DNA from: Rhodococcus_F sp040656415
GTDB lineage: Bacteria; Actinomycetota; Actinomycetes; Mycobacteriales; Mycobacteriaceae
NCBI RefSeq assembly: GCF_040656415.1
Contig: NZ_JBFAMC010000005.1
Span: forward strand, 1 to 64,000
Length of the DNA stretch: 64,000 bases
Reading direction: 5' to 3'
Under the pieces are notes generated by a model that ran no database searches, was not told the origin of the DNA, and was given only the letters and a program-made list of their open reading frames with translations. Of the stretch, positions 1 to 7,292 are shown piece after piece (the stretch's first letter is position 1; each line of letters begins with the position of its first letter). Position numbers and translations under genes: made by a program.

Positions 1-5
1 TTCAT
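1..5 (-). CDS. Start codon of a probable TasA-like exported gene running off the left edge
   Basis: Only the first five bases (minus strand ATGAA) are inside the window. The call rests on the leader at 6-58, which closely matches the leader of the exported-protein gene that starts at 3230 (also ATGAA). The ATG at 9-11 reaches a stop after two codons, so the ATG at 3-5 is the better start. This is inference from context; the protein itself cannot be seen. Confidence 0.4.
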
Positions 6-58
6 CTCATGGTCAGCTTTCGTCAGACCCCGACAGGGGTAGGAGAATTCGGCCTCAT
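6..58 (-). promoter_or_regulatory. Leader element, copy 1 (CCCC/GGGG hairpin plus GACGAAAGCTG)
   Basis: On the minus strand this stretch has GAGGCCGAATTC, then a small stem ACCCC-tgtc-GGGGT, then GACGAAAGCTG, 8 bases before the ATG at position 5. The same order of blocks occurs at 3231-3292 before another exported-protein gene. Conservation of a non-coding block before two genes of one locus suggests a shared RNA element or operator. Its function is unknown. Confidence 0.5.
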
Positions 59-83
59 CACCGGCACCACACAACCCGTACCG

Positions 84-1865
84 CTACTGCACCAGTCCCT
101 TAATCCCCGCCGGCACCTCCGCCGACTCCGGATCGGCCGCGGCCTTCTCCCAGCCCCCGGACGCGGAGACCAGGAACAACTCACCGGCATCGGCGAGCCA
201 GAACTCTTCGGCATCGGCCGCCCACTGCACCGCCGCCTTGTCACCGACCGGCATGCTCGACAGCACCGAACCCGACTCGTCCGTGATCACCACCTGCGAC
301 GAAGACACCGTCGCCACAAAGCTTCCCGACGGCGACACATTCTCGATCCCCGAACCACCCGACGACACACCCGCACCAGCATCCGCGCCCGCGTCCGCGT
401 CCGACTCATCGGTGGATTCATCCGCCGACTCATCCGCGCTACCATCCGACGACTCGTCCGTCACATCCTCAACCGACTCATCCGTCGCGTCCGACGACTC
501 GTCCGTAGCGTCCTCGACCGGCTCGTCCGTCGTGTCCTCAGCGGGCTCGTCGGTCCTGCCATCCGTCGGCTCATCCGCTGTGTCCTCGATCGGCTCCTCG
601 ATCACCTCTGCGACCGGCTCCTCGGACGCCAGCTTCGCCGACGCCAAGCTCAGGCTCTTGCCAGACGCGCTCTGCTCGTTCTCCCAGGACTCATTGGCGT
701 CGTAGATTTCGCCACCGTCACAGTAGGTGCGAGTAACTGTCTGCGCCCTGACCTTCTGACCGCGATAGCCCGACGAAGTCCTCGGGCCGTTCACGGTGTG
801 TATCTGGACGTGAGTGAGCCTGCCGGTGTCGTCGATGTCGAGTCTGATCGACGTATCTGTGCCAACGTTCTTTCTCATGTAGACGTGGCCACTGTCACTG
901 GAGCGGACCACAACAACCTGGTACTCGTAGTTATCCCCCAAGGGGGTCTTCCCGAGGCTGTCCCAGGAGACTATCGCGTCCCAATCGAAGAAGTTGCCTT
1001 CGTCCTTGCAGCTCGTGTCGGTGACCACCGGGGTGGGGTAGAAGTTCGCGTTCGCACCGAACGTGCTCGCCACCGACCCGGTATCGGTGAACGCCGCAGC
1101 CGTACCCGAAGTGGTCGCCATCAAAGCCGCCACACCCACCGCACCGAAGGCCATCAACGGCCGCGCCGGCAACGCACGCCCCGACAACATCCGGGACGCC
1201 AAAGTCCGGGTCTTGGTCACCGGAGCAACCGGCATCTCGAACTGCTGCGTCGGAGCATCATCGAAATCGAAGTCCCGCACCGACGCCGACACAGGCTCGG
1301 CAGGCTTCTCACCCCCGGACGCGCCGGAGTCGTCACCGCCCTGATCCTCGTCATCCTTACGCGCGGCAGGCCGGAACGCGACCACCATCAGGCTGCCCAC
1401 AAACGCACCGCCGAGGAAGATCGCCGTCGGCGACGACAACCACGCCACCACATACCCGAGCGAGGGAACACTGAAGAACACCCGGTCCGCCTCCGTGACC
1501 GTGTACGGCGAGAGGTCCGCATCCTCGTTCGCATCACCCTTGAGGATCAGCACCGACGCGTTCTCATTGGACGAGACGATCTCCTGGACCCGGTGCGTGA
1601 TCCGGGTGCCCTGCTGATTCAGCACACTGACCACGTCACCGACCGCCAGATTTGAGGCGGGCACACTGCGCGACAACGCCAGCGAACCGGTGGTGATCTC
1701 CGGCGACATCGAACCCGACCGGAACACCAACGGCTTGATCCCGAAGAAAAACGACGCCGACGCGGCCAGCACACAAATCAAGCCGGCGATCGCCCCCACG
1801 TTCAGTGCGATCTGGCGAACAGAAAATTTATTATCCGATCCAGTCGGATTTGTTTGTGCAGTCAT
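84..1865 (-). CDS. sipW: SipW-type signal peptidase I with substrate-like second segment and acidic tail (593 aa)
   Basis: Residues 1-160 are an S26B (ER/archaeal/SipW-type) signal peptidase. There is a membrane segment at about 19-42, the Ser52 nucleophile in SGSMSP, His91 (ITHRV) in place of the bacterial lysine, Asp111 in KGDAN, and a second membrane segment near 140-165. It should cut the alternate signal peptides of the two exported proteins encoded just upstream. After a polar linker comes a hydrophobic stretch ending GTAAAFTDTGSVASTFGAN, which itself resembles a SipW-type signal and cleavage region. An ectodomain of about 130 residues follows, then a Glu/Asp-Pro/Ser/Thr-rich repeat tract and a small C-terminal beta-rich domain. 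Ordinary SipW proteins are about 190 residues, so this is a large fusion. The start lies 5 bases after the stop of the upstream gene, which suggests co-transcription. Confidence 0.85.
   Translation of the reverse strand: MTAQTNPTGSDNKFSVRQIALNVGAIAGLICVLAASASFFFGIKPLVFRSGSMSPEITTGSLALSRSVPASNLAVGDVVSVLNQQGTRITHRVQEIVSSNENASVLILKGDANEDADLSPYTVTEADRVFFSVPSLGYVVAWLSSPTAIFLGGAFVGSLMVVAFRPAARKDDEDQGGDDSGASGGEKPAEPVSASVRDFDFDDAPTQQFEMPVAPVTKTRTLASRMLSGRALPARPLMAFGAVGVAALMATTSGTAAAFTDTGSVASTFGANANFYPTPVVTDTSCKDEGNFFDWDAIVSWDSLGKTPLGDNYEYQVVVVRSSDSGHVYMRKNVGTDTSIRLDIDDTGRLTHVQIHTVNGPRTSSGYRGQKVRAQTVTRTYCDGGEIYDANESWENEQSASGKSLSLASAKLASEEPVAEVIEEPIEDTADEPTDGRTDEPAEDTTDEPVEDATDESSDATDESVEDVTDESSDGSADESADESTDESDADAGADAGAGVSSGGSGIENVSPSGSFVATVSSSQVVITDESGSVLSSMPVGDKAAVQWAADAEEFWLADAGELFLVSASGGWEKAAADPESAEVPAGIKGLVQ
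376..624 (-). repeat. Acidic DEP/DES repeat tract inside the SipW fusion
   Basis: The minus strand encodes many short imperfect repeats of the type TDEPxED, TDESSD and ADESTDES. They form a strongly acidic, proline-, serine- and threonine-rich tract of about 80 residues. It is probably an extended wall-spanning or spacer segment. The repetition is also visible at the DNA level as recurring gactcgtccg-like blocks, so length variation between strains is likely. Confidence 0.8.
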
Positions 1866-1870
1866 GATTC

Positions 1871-2506
1871 TCAGGCAGTCGTCGCGTGGAAGTTGAATGC
1901 AACGTCCACGGACTTGCCCTCAACACTGTTGTTCGTATCCGCGGTATCCGCCGCGTCCGGGTGCAACCTGATCTGGAAGCACACGTACTCACTCTCCCCG
2001 GGCTGCAGCGTCCTCGGCCCGTCTAGCGCCTCCACCTCGCCGCCCTTTACCAGTCGGTCAACCGGCCCGAGATTCTCACCACTGCACTTGTTACCCGACT
2101 CACCATTCGGCTCACCATCCTTGAGCACAAACACCATGTGGTCGGCCAAGTCCGACGACGACGCCGACGCCGTAATCGTGTAGTTGAGCGGCGTCGATCC
2201 CGTGTTCTGCACCGGCAACTTCGCACTCGACCGCTCGCCCGGGTACAAACCCGACTTCGACCACGACGTGAATGCGTACGCGTCCGGATTCGCTTGCTGA
2301 CCGTCGATCTGCAGATCGATCGAACCGGTCGAGAACACACCCGACGTCGCCGTCGCGGTATCACTCCACGCCGCCAGCGTCCCGAACGCACCGAGGCCGA
2401 GCACGATCCCCAACGACGCAATCGCGCGCGGTCTACCACCCGACATCAACGACCGCGCACGGGCACCGAACCCCGACGCCGAACTCGAAATCTCTTGACG
2501 AGACAT
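1871..2506 (-). CDS. TasA/CalY-like alternate-signal exported protein
   Basis: The protein has 211 residues. An N-terminal hydrophobic stretch (about 29-47) ends GTLAAWSDTATATSGVFSTG, the pattern of SipW-dependent exported proteins (TasA/camelysin-like). The mature part contains a DUF-type beta-sandwich motif, LPVQNTGSTPLNYTITASA. It is expected to be released by the neighbouring SipW peptidase and may form a surface fibre or matrix component. An upstream in-frame ATG exists at 2527, but ATG 2506 was chosen because GGAAAGG lies about 10 bases before it. It is the middle gene of a minus-strand set with 2688-3230 and the SipW fusion. Confidence 0.8.
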   Translation of the reverse strand: MSRQEISSSASGFGARARSLMSGGRPRAIASLGIVLGLGAFGTLAAWSDTATATSGVFSTGSIDLQIDGQQANPDAYAFTSWSKSGLYPGERSSAKLPVQNTGSTPLNYTITASASSSDLADHMVFVLKDGEPNGESGNKCSGENLGPVDRLVKGGEVEALDGPRTLQPGESEYVCFQIRLHPDAADTADTNNSVEGKSVDVAFNFHATTA

Positions 2507-2611
2507 TGTTGCTGAGCCTTTCCTCATCCATCTAGCAGGCGCCAGTGCGCCGGGGTACTACCCATGTGCAACCAAACCTGGGGTGCGGCCGCCACGGTCC
2601 AAACCTCGAGA

Positions 2612-2650
2612 GCGTCGGTGGCCGACCCTGACCGGGTCGACCACCGACGC
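2612..2650 (-). terminator. Strong intercistronic hairpin (attenuator or partial terminator)
   Basis: A perfect 10-bp outer stem (2612-2621 with 2641-2650) encloses a second 6-bp stem CGACCC/GGGTCG. It lies downstream of the first exported-protein gene and upstream of the second, with no T-run after it. It may stabilise the 3' end or reduce read-through, so that the first product is made in excess. Confidence 0.55.
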
Positions 2651-2687
2651 GCTGGGTGCCCATCCGAAAATCGTTGGGCGATAACGA

Positions 2688-3230
2688 CTAGCTGTCCTGG
2701 CTGTCTCCGGTGACGGAGTTCTGCTCCAGCGTGACGCTGAAGTTACTGAGATCGACGGAAAGTCCCTGAGTGTCGTTGCCCGCATCCTCGAAGCTGACCT
2801 CGACGTTGACGCTGACGGTCTTGCCGTTGTCGTCGCTGTCGATGGTGCCGTCTACGAGCTCCTCGTCTCCGATCGTTGCAGTAGTCTCCAGCACCAATGC
2901 CTCCTTGAGGGCATTGTCAGGGCTGATCGAGCCCTTGTCCGCCGACAGCGTCGCGGACAGGTTGTCACCCTCGGCACCGATCAGGAACTCAGCGCTGTAG
3001 GTGAGGACGTCACCGGGCACGGCCTTGAAGCTCGCGATGTCCTCGATGGCAACGCCGTTGCTGTCCTTCCAACCAGCGTTCTCCCCCTGAGTGAGCGAGA
3101 GGGTACCGGACTTGACGGAGCCACCGCCGACCGATTCCGAGGCGTTCCACGCGGCCATGGTGCCCGCTCCACCGGCGAGCAGGATCGCGGCGGCACCGGC
3201 GGCGATGGCACCCTTGGTCTGCTTGTTCAT
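2688..3230 (-). CDS. Alternate signal-mediated exported protein, RER_14450 family (TasA-like)
   Basis: The protein has 180 residues. It starts MNKQTKGAIAAGAAAILLAG, followed by GGAGTMAAWNASES, typical of actinobacterial SipW substrates: a short basic start, Ala/Gly-rich hydrophobic core, and an AAWN cleavage region followed by a Gly/Ser stretch and SGTLSL. The mature part is acidic and rich in Thr, Ser and Asp, consistent with a secreted beta-sandwich subunit. The start at ATG 3230 follows the conserved leader at 3231-3292. It is the first gene of the SipW locus. The link to SipW follows from signal type and adjacency; assembly into fibres is inferred from Bacillus TasA. Confidence 0.85.
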   Translation of the reverse strand: MNKQTKGAIAAGAAAILLAGGAGTMAAWNASESVGGGSVKSGTLSLTQGENAGWKDSNGVAIEDIASFKAVPGDVLTYSAEFLIGAEGDNLSATLSADKGSISPDNALKEALVLETTATIGDEELVDGTIDSDDNGKTVSVNVEVSFEDAGNDTQGLSVDLSNFSVTLEQNSVTGDSQDS

Positions 3231-3292
3231 GTAGTTGCCCAGCTTTCGTCGAACCCCGTCGCGGGGTGTGGATTATTTCGGTCTCGGATCGG
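3231..3292 (-). promoter_or_regulatory. Leader element, copy 2 (CCCC/GGGG hairpin plus GACGAAAGCTG)
   Basis: On the minus strand it reads GAGACCGAAATAATCC, then a stem ACCCC-gcgac-GGGGT, then GACGAAAGCTG, then the ATG at 3230. An AATAAT in the first block could serve as a -10, which would put the hairpin at the 5' end of the transcript. The block matches the leader at 6-58 along most of its length. Confidence 0.5.
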
Positions 3293-3717
3293 AGTTTCGT
3301 TCGCCCAAAAGAATGGGCAGAGTTTCGTGGCATCCGTCTCCGTGGTGTCGCTCATCGCTGTCGGTAACCCGGAGAACCCGAGTACACCGCTTACGATGCG
3401 TTGAAGTTCTACCACGGTGAACGGACATTCGCGTACACAATCCGACACTTTCCTGGAAAACACCTGGTCGCTTGTCCAATATTTTTTTCGATCGGATGGT
3501 GAGTCGACCATTTTGTGATGGACCAGCGGATCGTGACCGCAACCGCTCACGCGGCACAACGACGGAAAGTGATGCAGGTCGGGATGTCCGGAAGGAAGGC
3601 AGGGTGTCGGACAGTGTCGTAATTCACTGTGCGCATTGCCTTGTGGCGGCACGGCCTCGCCTCGCGCTATGTGATGTCGGCTACTGCCGCCCCTGGCGTG
3701 TCGTGCCGGTAGCGACG
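3293..3717. other. Intergenic stretch with no supported gene
   Basis: This is a 425-base region between the exported-protein gene and the terminator of the next gene. Open frames on both strands have unusual composition and no recognisable product. It presumably holds the promoter of the SipW locus; no clear -35/-10 pair was settled on. Confidence 0.5.
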
Positions 3718-3756
3718 GAAGCGGCCCCGGAGTCGTCAGGTCTCCGGGGCCGCTTC
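3718..3756 (-). terminator. Rho-independent-like terminator after the secreted protein gene
   Basis: A perfect 15-bp GC-rich stem (3718-3732 with 3742-3756) with a 9-base loop lies about 30 bases beyond the stop of the minus-strand gene at 3787. No T-run follows, which is common in actinobacteria. Confidence 0.75.
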
Positions 3757-3786
3757 AACATTGTCACGTGACGAGTGGTCTACGTA

Positions 3787-4488
3787 TCAGCTGAGATTCT
3801 CGAAGAATCGGGTGATGGTGTCGCCGAGGATATCGGCGATCGAGCCGGTCGAACTGAGCTGGCCCTCCGACGAGCCCAGGCCGCTGTCTTCCAGGCTGCC
3901 GCTGACAACCTCGCCGGGGTTCGCGTTGCGTACGGTGAAGCACACGTTCAACGCGTCTTTCAAAGAATGATCCATGCTGAGGGTGCCAGTCGTCTTGATG
4001 CCACCGCTGGTGACGGCGGTGCCGACCGGGAGATCGTCGGGGACCTCGTAGGTCATATTCAGCGTCACCGGGTTGCTGGCGTTCATGGACCATCCGGTGC
4101 TACTCACCTTGTAGCCGGAGCCGTCCGGCACCGGTGTGAATTCCGCCGTTTCCTGTCCGCCGATCACCCTCCTCTTCACGGTCGCCTTGACCGGCGCTCC
4201 GAAGCCGGCAGGCGGGTAGTCAGTGATGCTCTGGAGGTACGGGATGCCGCCGCTGGTGCTGACGACGGTCTCGTAGGTGACCAGGGTGCCGGGGGCGGCG
4301 TCCGTCTCGGTAACCGTCTTGACATAGCTGTAGGTGCGGCCCACCGTGGACTTCTTTGTGGCTTGGGCGGACTGTACGCACTCTGCGGCGCTGGCCACGC
4401 CCGCTCCGATGCTCGTGGTCAGACCGGTCGCTACCAGTGCGGCGGTAGCAGCCACGACAGTGGCGCGGCGTATCGGGGTTTGGGACAC
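3787..4488 (-). CDS. Secreted protein of unknown function
   Basis: The protein has 233 residues. A Sec signal peptide is clear: basic start, hydrophobic TVVAATAALVATGLTTSIGAG, and an ASA-AE cleavage site. The mature part has two cysteines far apart and is rich in Thr, Ser and Val, with alternating beta-like stretches (for example TYSYVKTVTETDAAPGTLV), so a secreted beta-sandwich is likely. The GTG at 4488 was preferred to the GTG at 4530 because GGAG lies 7 bases upstream of it and the signal peptide then begins properly. I do not recognise the family. It has its own strong terminator and is probably monocistronic. Confidence 0.7.
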   Translation of the reverse strand: MSQTPIRRATVVAATAALVATGLTTSIGAGVASAAECVQSAQATKKSTVGRTYSYVKTVTETDAAPGTLVTYETVVSTSGGIPYLQSITDYPPAGFGAPVKATVKRRVIGGQETAEFTPVPDGSGYKVSSTGWSMNASNPVTLNMTYEVPDDLPVGTAVTSGGIKTTGTLSMDHSLKDALNVCFTVRNANPGEVVSGSLEDSGLGSSEGQLSSTGSIADILGDTITRFFENLS

Positions 4489-4700
4489 GTGCGATCTCCA
4501 TTCGATTGCTTGCAGGGCCGATCGCTTCACGCCGAGACGTCAACGATCCACAGGCGCAAGACGATCGGGAGTGTGCAAATGACCGTCGAGAATTGGGAGA
4601 TGCTATCGCACGAGGGGTTGGTCCGGCATGTATTCAGCGACACAACGTGACTGCGAAGAATCGATCGAGCCAGTCGGAAGTGCGATCTCGATCGCTCGGC

Positions 4701-5828
4701 CTAGGCCAGCAGCGACGCCAGCTTGCCGGCGAGCACGTCCCACCGCCACTCCGTCCTGACCCACTCGCGGCCCGCCGCGCCCATCGCGGCGGCGCGGTCG
4801 CGATCCGACAGCACGTCGATCACCGAACGTGCCACGTCGGCCACCGACGTACCGTCCACGATCAATCCGGTTTCGCCCGGCCGCACCGTTTCCGGAGCAC
4901 CACCGGATTGTCCCGCGATGACGGGAACACCGGTGGCCGACGCCTCGAGGAACACGATTCCGAGGCCCTCCACGTCCAGTCCCGCACCCCTCGTCCTGCA
5001 CGGCATCGAGAACACGTCGGCGATCGTGTGGTGGGCAGCCAACTCGGCTGACGGCACGGTACCCGTGAACACGACATGCTCGTCCACGCCCACCGACCGC
5101 GCCAGCGACCGCAGTCTGTCTTCGTATGGTCCGCCACCGACTATGACCAGAACGGCACCGTCGATCTGTTCACGGATACCAGGCAGTGCCCGAATCAGGA
5201 CGTCCTGACCCTTACGCGGCACAAGCCGCGACAGGCACAGAATCGTCGGCCGAGCACCGAGTCGGTACCGGGACCGAAGTTCGGCCCGAGCACCACTGTC
5301 CGGAGCGAAACGTGCAGTGTCCACCCCGGGCGGTAGGTGTTCGAGCGCCGCACTCGAGCCGAACGCGGACGCGAATCGACGTCGCGTGTAACGGCTCACA
5401 TACGTGACGGCATCGGTCTGCGCGCCGATTCTCCCGAGAGCCTGTCTGGCACCGGGCAGCATGGACCAACCGACCTCGTGCCCGTGCGTACTCGCGATCA
5501 CCCGCTCCGCTCCGGCTCGACGCAAGGTCGGGGCCAGCAGCGCTAGTGGAGCAGCCGCACCGAACCAGACCCCCGTACAGTCGTGTTTCGCGAGCAGTTC
5601 GGCCGCACGCCGCGCGACGAACGGGGTGGGCACCATCAGCGTTGTGGGATGGCGCACTACCTGAAACGGTTGTCGCGCATCGAACTTGGTGTGCGAGTCG
5701 CCACGCCAGCGCGGCGCATAGACGACGAAATCCTCTGCGGGCAGATACTTTGCGAAAGTGTGCAGGTACGACTGAATCCCGCCGGGGCGCGGTGGAAAAT
5801 CGTTCGTCACCAACAGGGTTCGGCGCAT
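4701..5828 (-). CDS. pimB: GT4 mannosyltransferase PimB' (second mannose of phosphatidylinositol mannosides)
   Basis: The protein has 375 residues and is very similar along its length to the remembered sequence of M. tuberculosis Rv2188c. The N-terminal glycosyltransferase B fold begins LLVTNDFPPRPGGIQSYL. Other shared blocks are VWFGAAAPLALLAP, STHGHEVGWSMLPGARQ, LCLSRLVPRKGQD and the nucleotide-sugar E-x7-E motif EGLGIVFLE. The enzyme transfers mannose from GDP-mannose to PIM1 at the cytoplasmic face of the membrane, a step towards PIMs, lipomannan and lipoarabinomannan. The gene lies 43 bases downstream of a membrane peptidase gene on the same strand, as in the mycobacterial order. Confidence 0.93.
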   Translation of the reverse strand: MRRTLLVTNDFPPRPGGIQSYLHTFAKYLPAEDFVVYAPRWRGDSHTKFDARQPFQVVRHPTTLMVPTPFVARRAAELLAKHDCTGVWFGAAAPLALLAPTLRRAGAERVIASTHGHEVGWSMLPGARQALGRIGAQTDAVTYVSRYTRRRFASAFGSSAALEHLPPGVDTARFAPDSGARAELRSRYRLGARPTILCLSRLVPRKGQDVLIRALPGIREQIDGAVLVIVGGGPYEDRLRSLARSVGVDEHVVFTGTVPSAELAAHHTIADVFSMPCRTRGAGLDVEGLGIVFLEASATGVPVIAGQSGGAPETVRPGETGLIVDGTSVADVARSVIDVLSDRDRAAAMGAAGREWVRTEWRWDVLAGKLASLLA

Positions 5829-5871
5829 GTGATCACCGTAGGCGGTTCACCGCAGGGTGGCCGACGCAGGG

Positions 5872-7248
5872 TCACCCCAACTGAGCGCTCACCCACTGGG
5901 ACCAGCCGTTCCGGAACTGATCGGCACCCACGGCGAGGACATCCGACAGGCGTTCGTCCAGCGTCTGCGGATCCACCTTCCCCACCGACAGTGCTCGGTA
6001 CAGCTCGGTCAATCGGGCTTCTCCGAACTCTGCGGCGACGAAGGCGTTGATCGACCACGCGGCCTCGTATGCCTGCGACCCATGCTTGCCGGATACGGCG
6101 AAGTCGCTGTCGCCGGGGAAGTCACGCGGGGCACCTTTGGTATCCACCCGAGCGGCCAGCGTCGGAGCAATCTGCCGTTCGGCCGTTCCGGTACCCCGGT
6201 GTGCCGCGTACTCGGCGTAGCCCTCGAGCATCCACATCGGCGAACCGTCCACCGTGACCGCCCGCGTCGCCACATGGGTCAGTTCGTGTTGCAGAATCTC
6301 GCGCGTGGTGACGCCGGTGAGTCGTTCCGCCGCTTCCGGGCTGAACACGATCCGCTGCCCAGTCACCACGTCGGAATCCGGGTCGACCGCGTCCGAGAGC
6401 GCGACGGCGGCGATATTGCGGCCATCGTGTTTCGGACCGACCAGAGCCGTGAACTCCTCTTGCGATCCCGCAACCCAGACAAGCGCGCGTCCCGCCCAGT
6501 CCGAACCCCACAGCTGCGAGACGTCGGCGACGGCCGCAGGGAGTTCCTCTGCCAGACGGTCGACCATCTCGGCGTCCCAGGGATGCCCGAGCACCACAGA
6601 CGTTCGTCCCTCGCCCGTTTCGACGCGCTGTGAGACTAACGGCCCGAAATCCCAAGGGCCGCGCCATGTCCGAAGGTTTGCATCCACCGTGGCGCTGTCA
6701 CTGACCAGGGTCCAGCTGGCGCCGCGCCGGGCCACGACAAGCGATACCGGCTTGCGCGTGGGACGCTCGTCCACCCCTGCGATCGCGTAGCGGAGTTGAA
6801 CAGCAGGTGCCCACACCTCATCCGCGCGCAGTGCGGTGACGACACTGGGCGGAACCTCACTCTCGCGTCCGGCGAGAATCTCATAACCCCAATCCGAGAA
6901 ATCGACTCCCGAAATATTGGCTGCTCGTAGTGTCTGTGCGGCGAGGAAGCCGGGCGTCGCCGACGCGTCTACCAACTCCGCCAATTCGGCGGCGTCATTG
7001 CGTTGCAGTGCCGTCGCCCAGCTGTCGAGGAGTGCTTGCACCGCCACCACACGAGAGCGCTGGTCGGCGTTCAACTTTCCGGCGGACGCGTCCGCATCAA
7101 CATCGCCGCGCACGAGACCGGTCAGTCCGAGGACGGCGACAACGGCGACAACGAGTCCGACCAGCGCTACCCACTCCCACACGCGTACTTGGCGACGTGG
7201 AGTCGGATCCGGTGCGGGTCCCGCGGCTCGCGAGTCTGGTTCAGCCAC
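5872..7248 (-). CDS. Membrane-anchored gluzincin (peptidase MA-like) protein
   Basis: The protein has 458 residues, with a cytoplasmic start, one membrane segment at about 22-42 (WEWVALVGLVVAVVAVLGL) and a large extracytoplasmic part. Residues 321-325 are HELTH, a zinc-binding HExxH, followed by WMLEGYAEY, the usual second zinc-ligand region of M1/MA-type metallopeptidases. The region between the anchor and the catalytic part resembles an NTF2/SnoaL-like or lipoprotein-type domain. The open frame extends upstream to 7581, but that part overlaps the NlpC gene and is arginine-rich shadow; GTG 7248 places the anchor near the N terminus. It sits between pimB' and the NlpC/P60 genes, so a cell-envelope role is likely. 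The substrate is unknown. Confidence 0.75.
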   Translation of the reverse strand: MAEPDSRAAGPAPDPTPRRQVRVWEWVALVGLVVAVVAVLGLTGLVRGDVDADASAGKLNADQRSRVVAVQALLDSWATALQRNDAAELAELVDASATPGFLAAQTLRAANISGVDFSDWGYEILAGRESEVPPSVVTALRADEVWAPAVQLRYAIAGVDERPTRKPVSLVVARRGASWTLVSDSATVDANLRTWRGPWDFGPLVSQRVETGEGRTSVVLGHPWDAEMVDRLAEELPAAVADVSQLWGSDWAGRALVWVAGSQEEFTALVGPKHDGRNIAAVALSDAVDPDSDVVTGQRIVFSPEAAERLTGVTTREILQHELTHVATRAVTVDGSPMWMLEGYAEYAAHRGTGTAERQIAPTLAARVDTKGAPRDFPGDSDFAVSGKHGSQAYEAAWSINAFVAAEFGEARLTELYRALSVGKVDPQTLDERLSDVLAVGADQFRNGWSQWVSAQLG

Positions 7249-7292
7249 GCGTGCGAGTCTATGGGCACCGCCTCGGCCAGGCGGGTTGATAC

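Noticed and set aside
9..1655. 548-codon plus-strand frame
   Set aside because: Arg/His-rich shadow of the SipW fusion on the other strand, with no family features.
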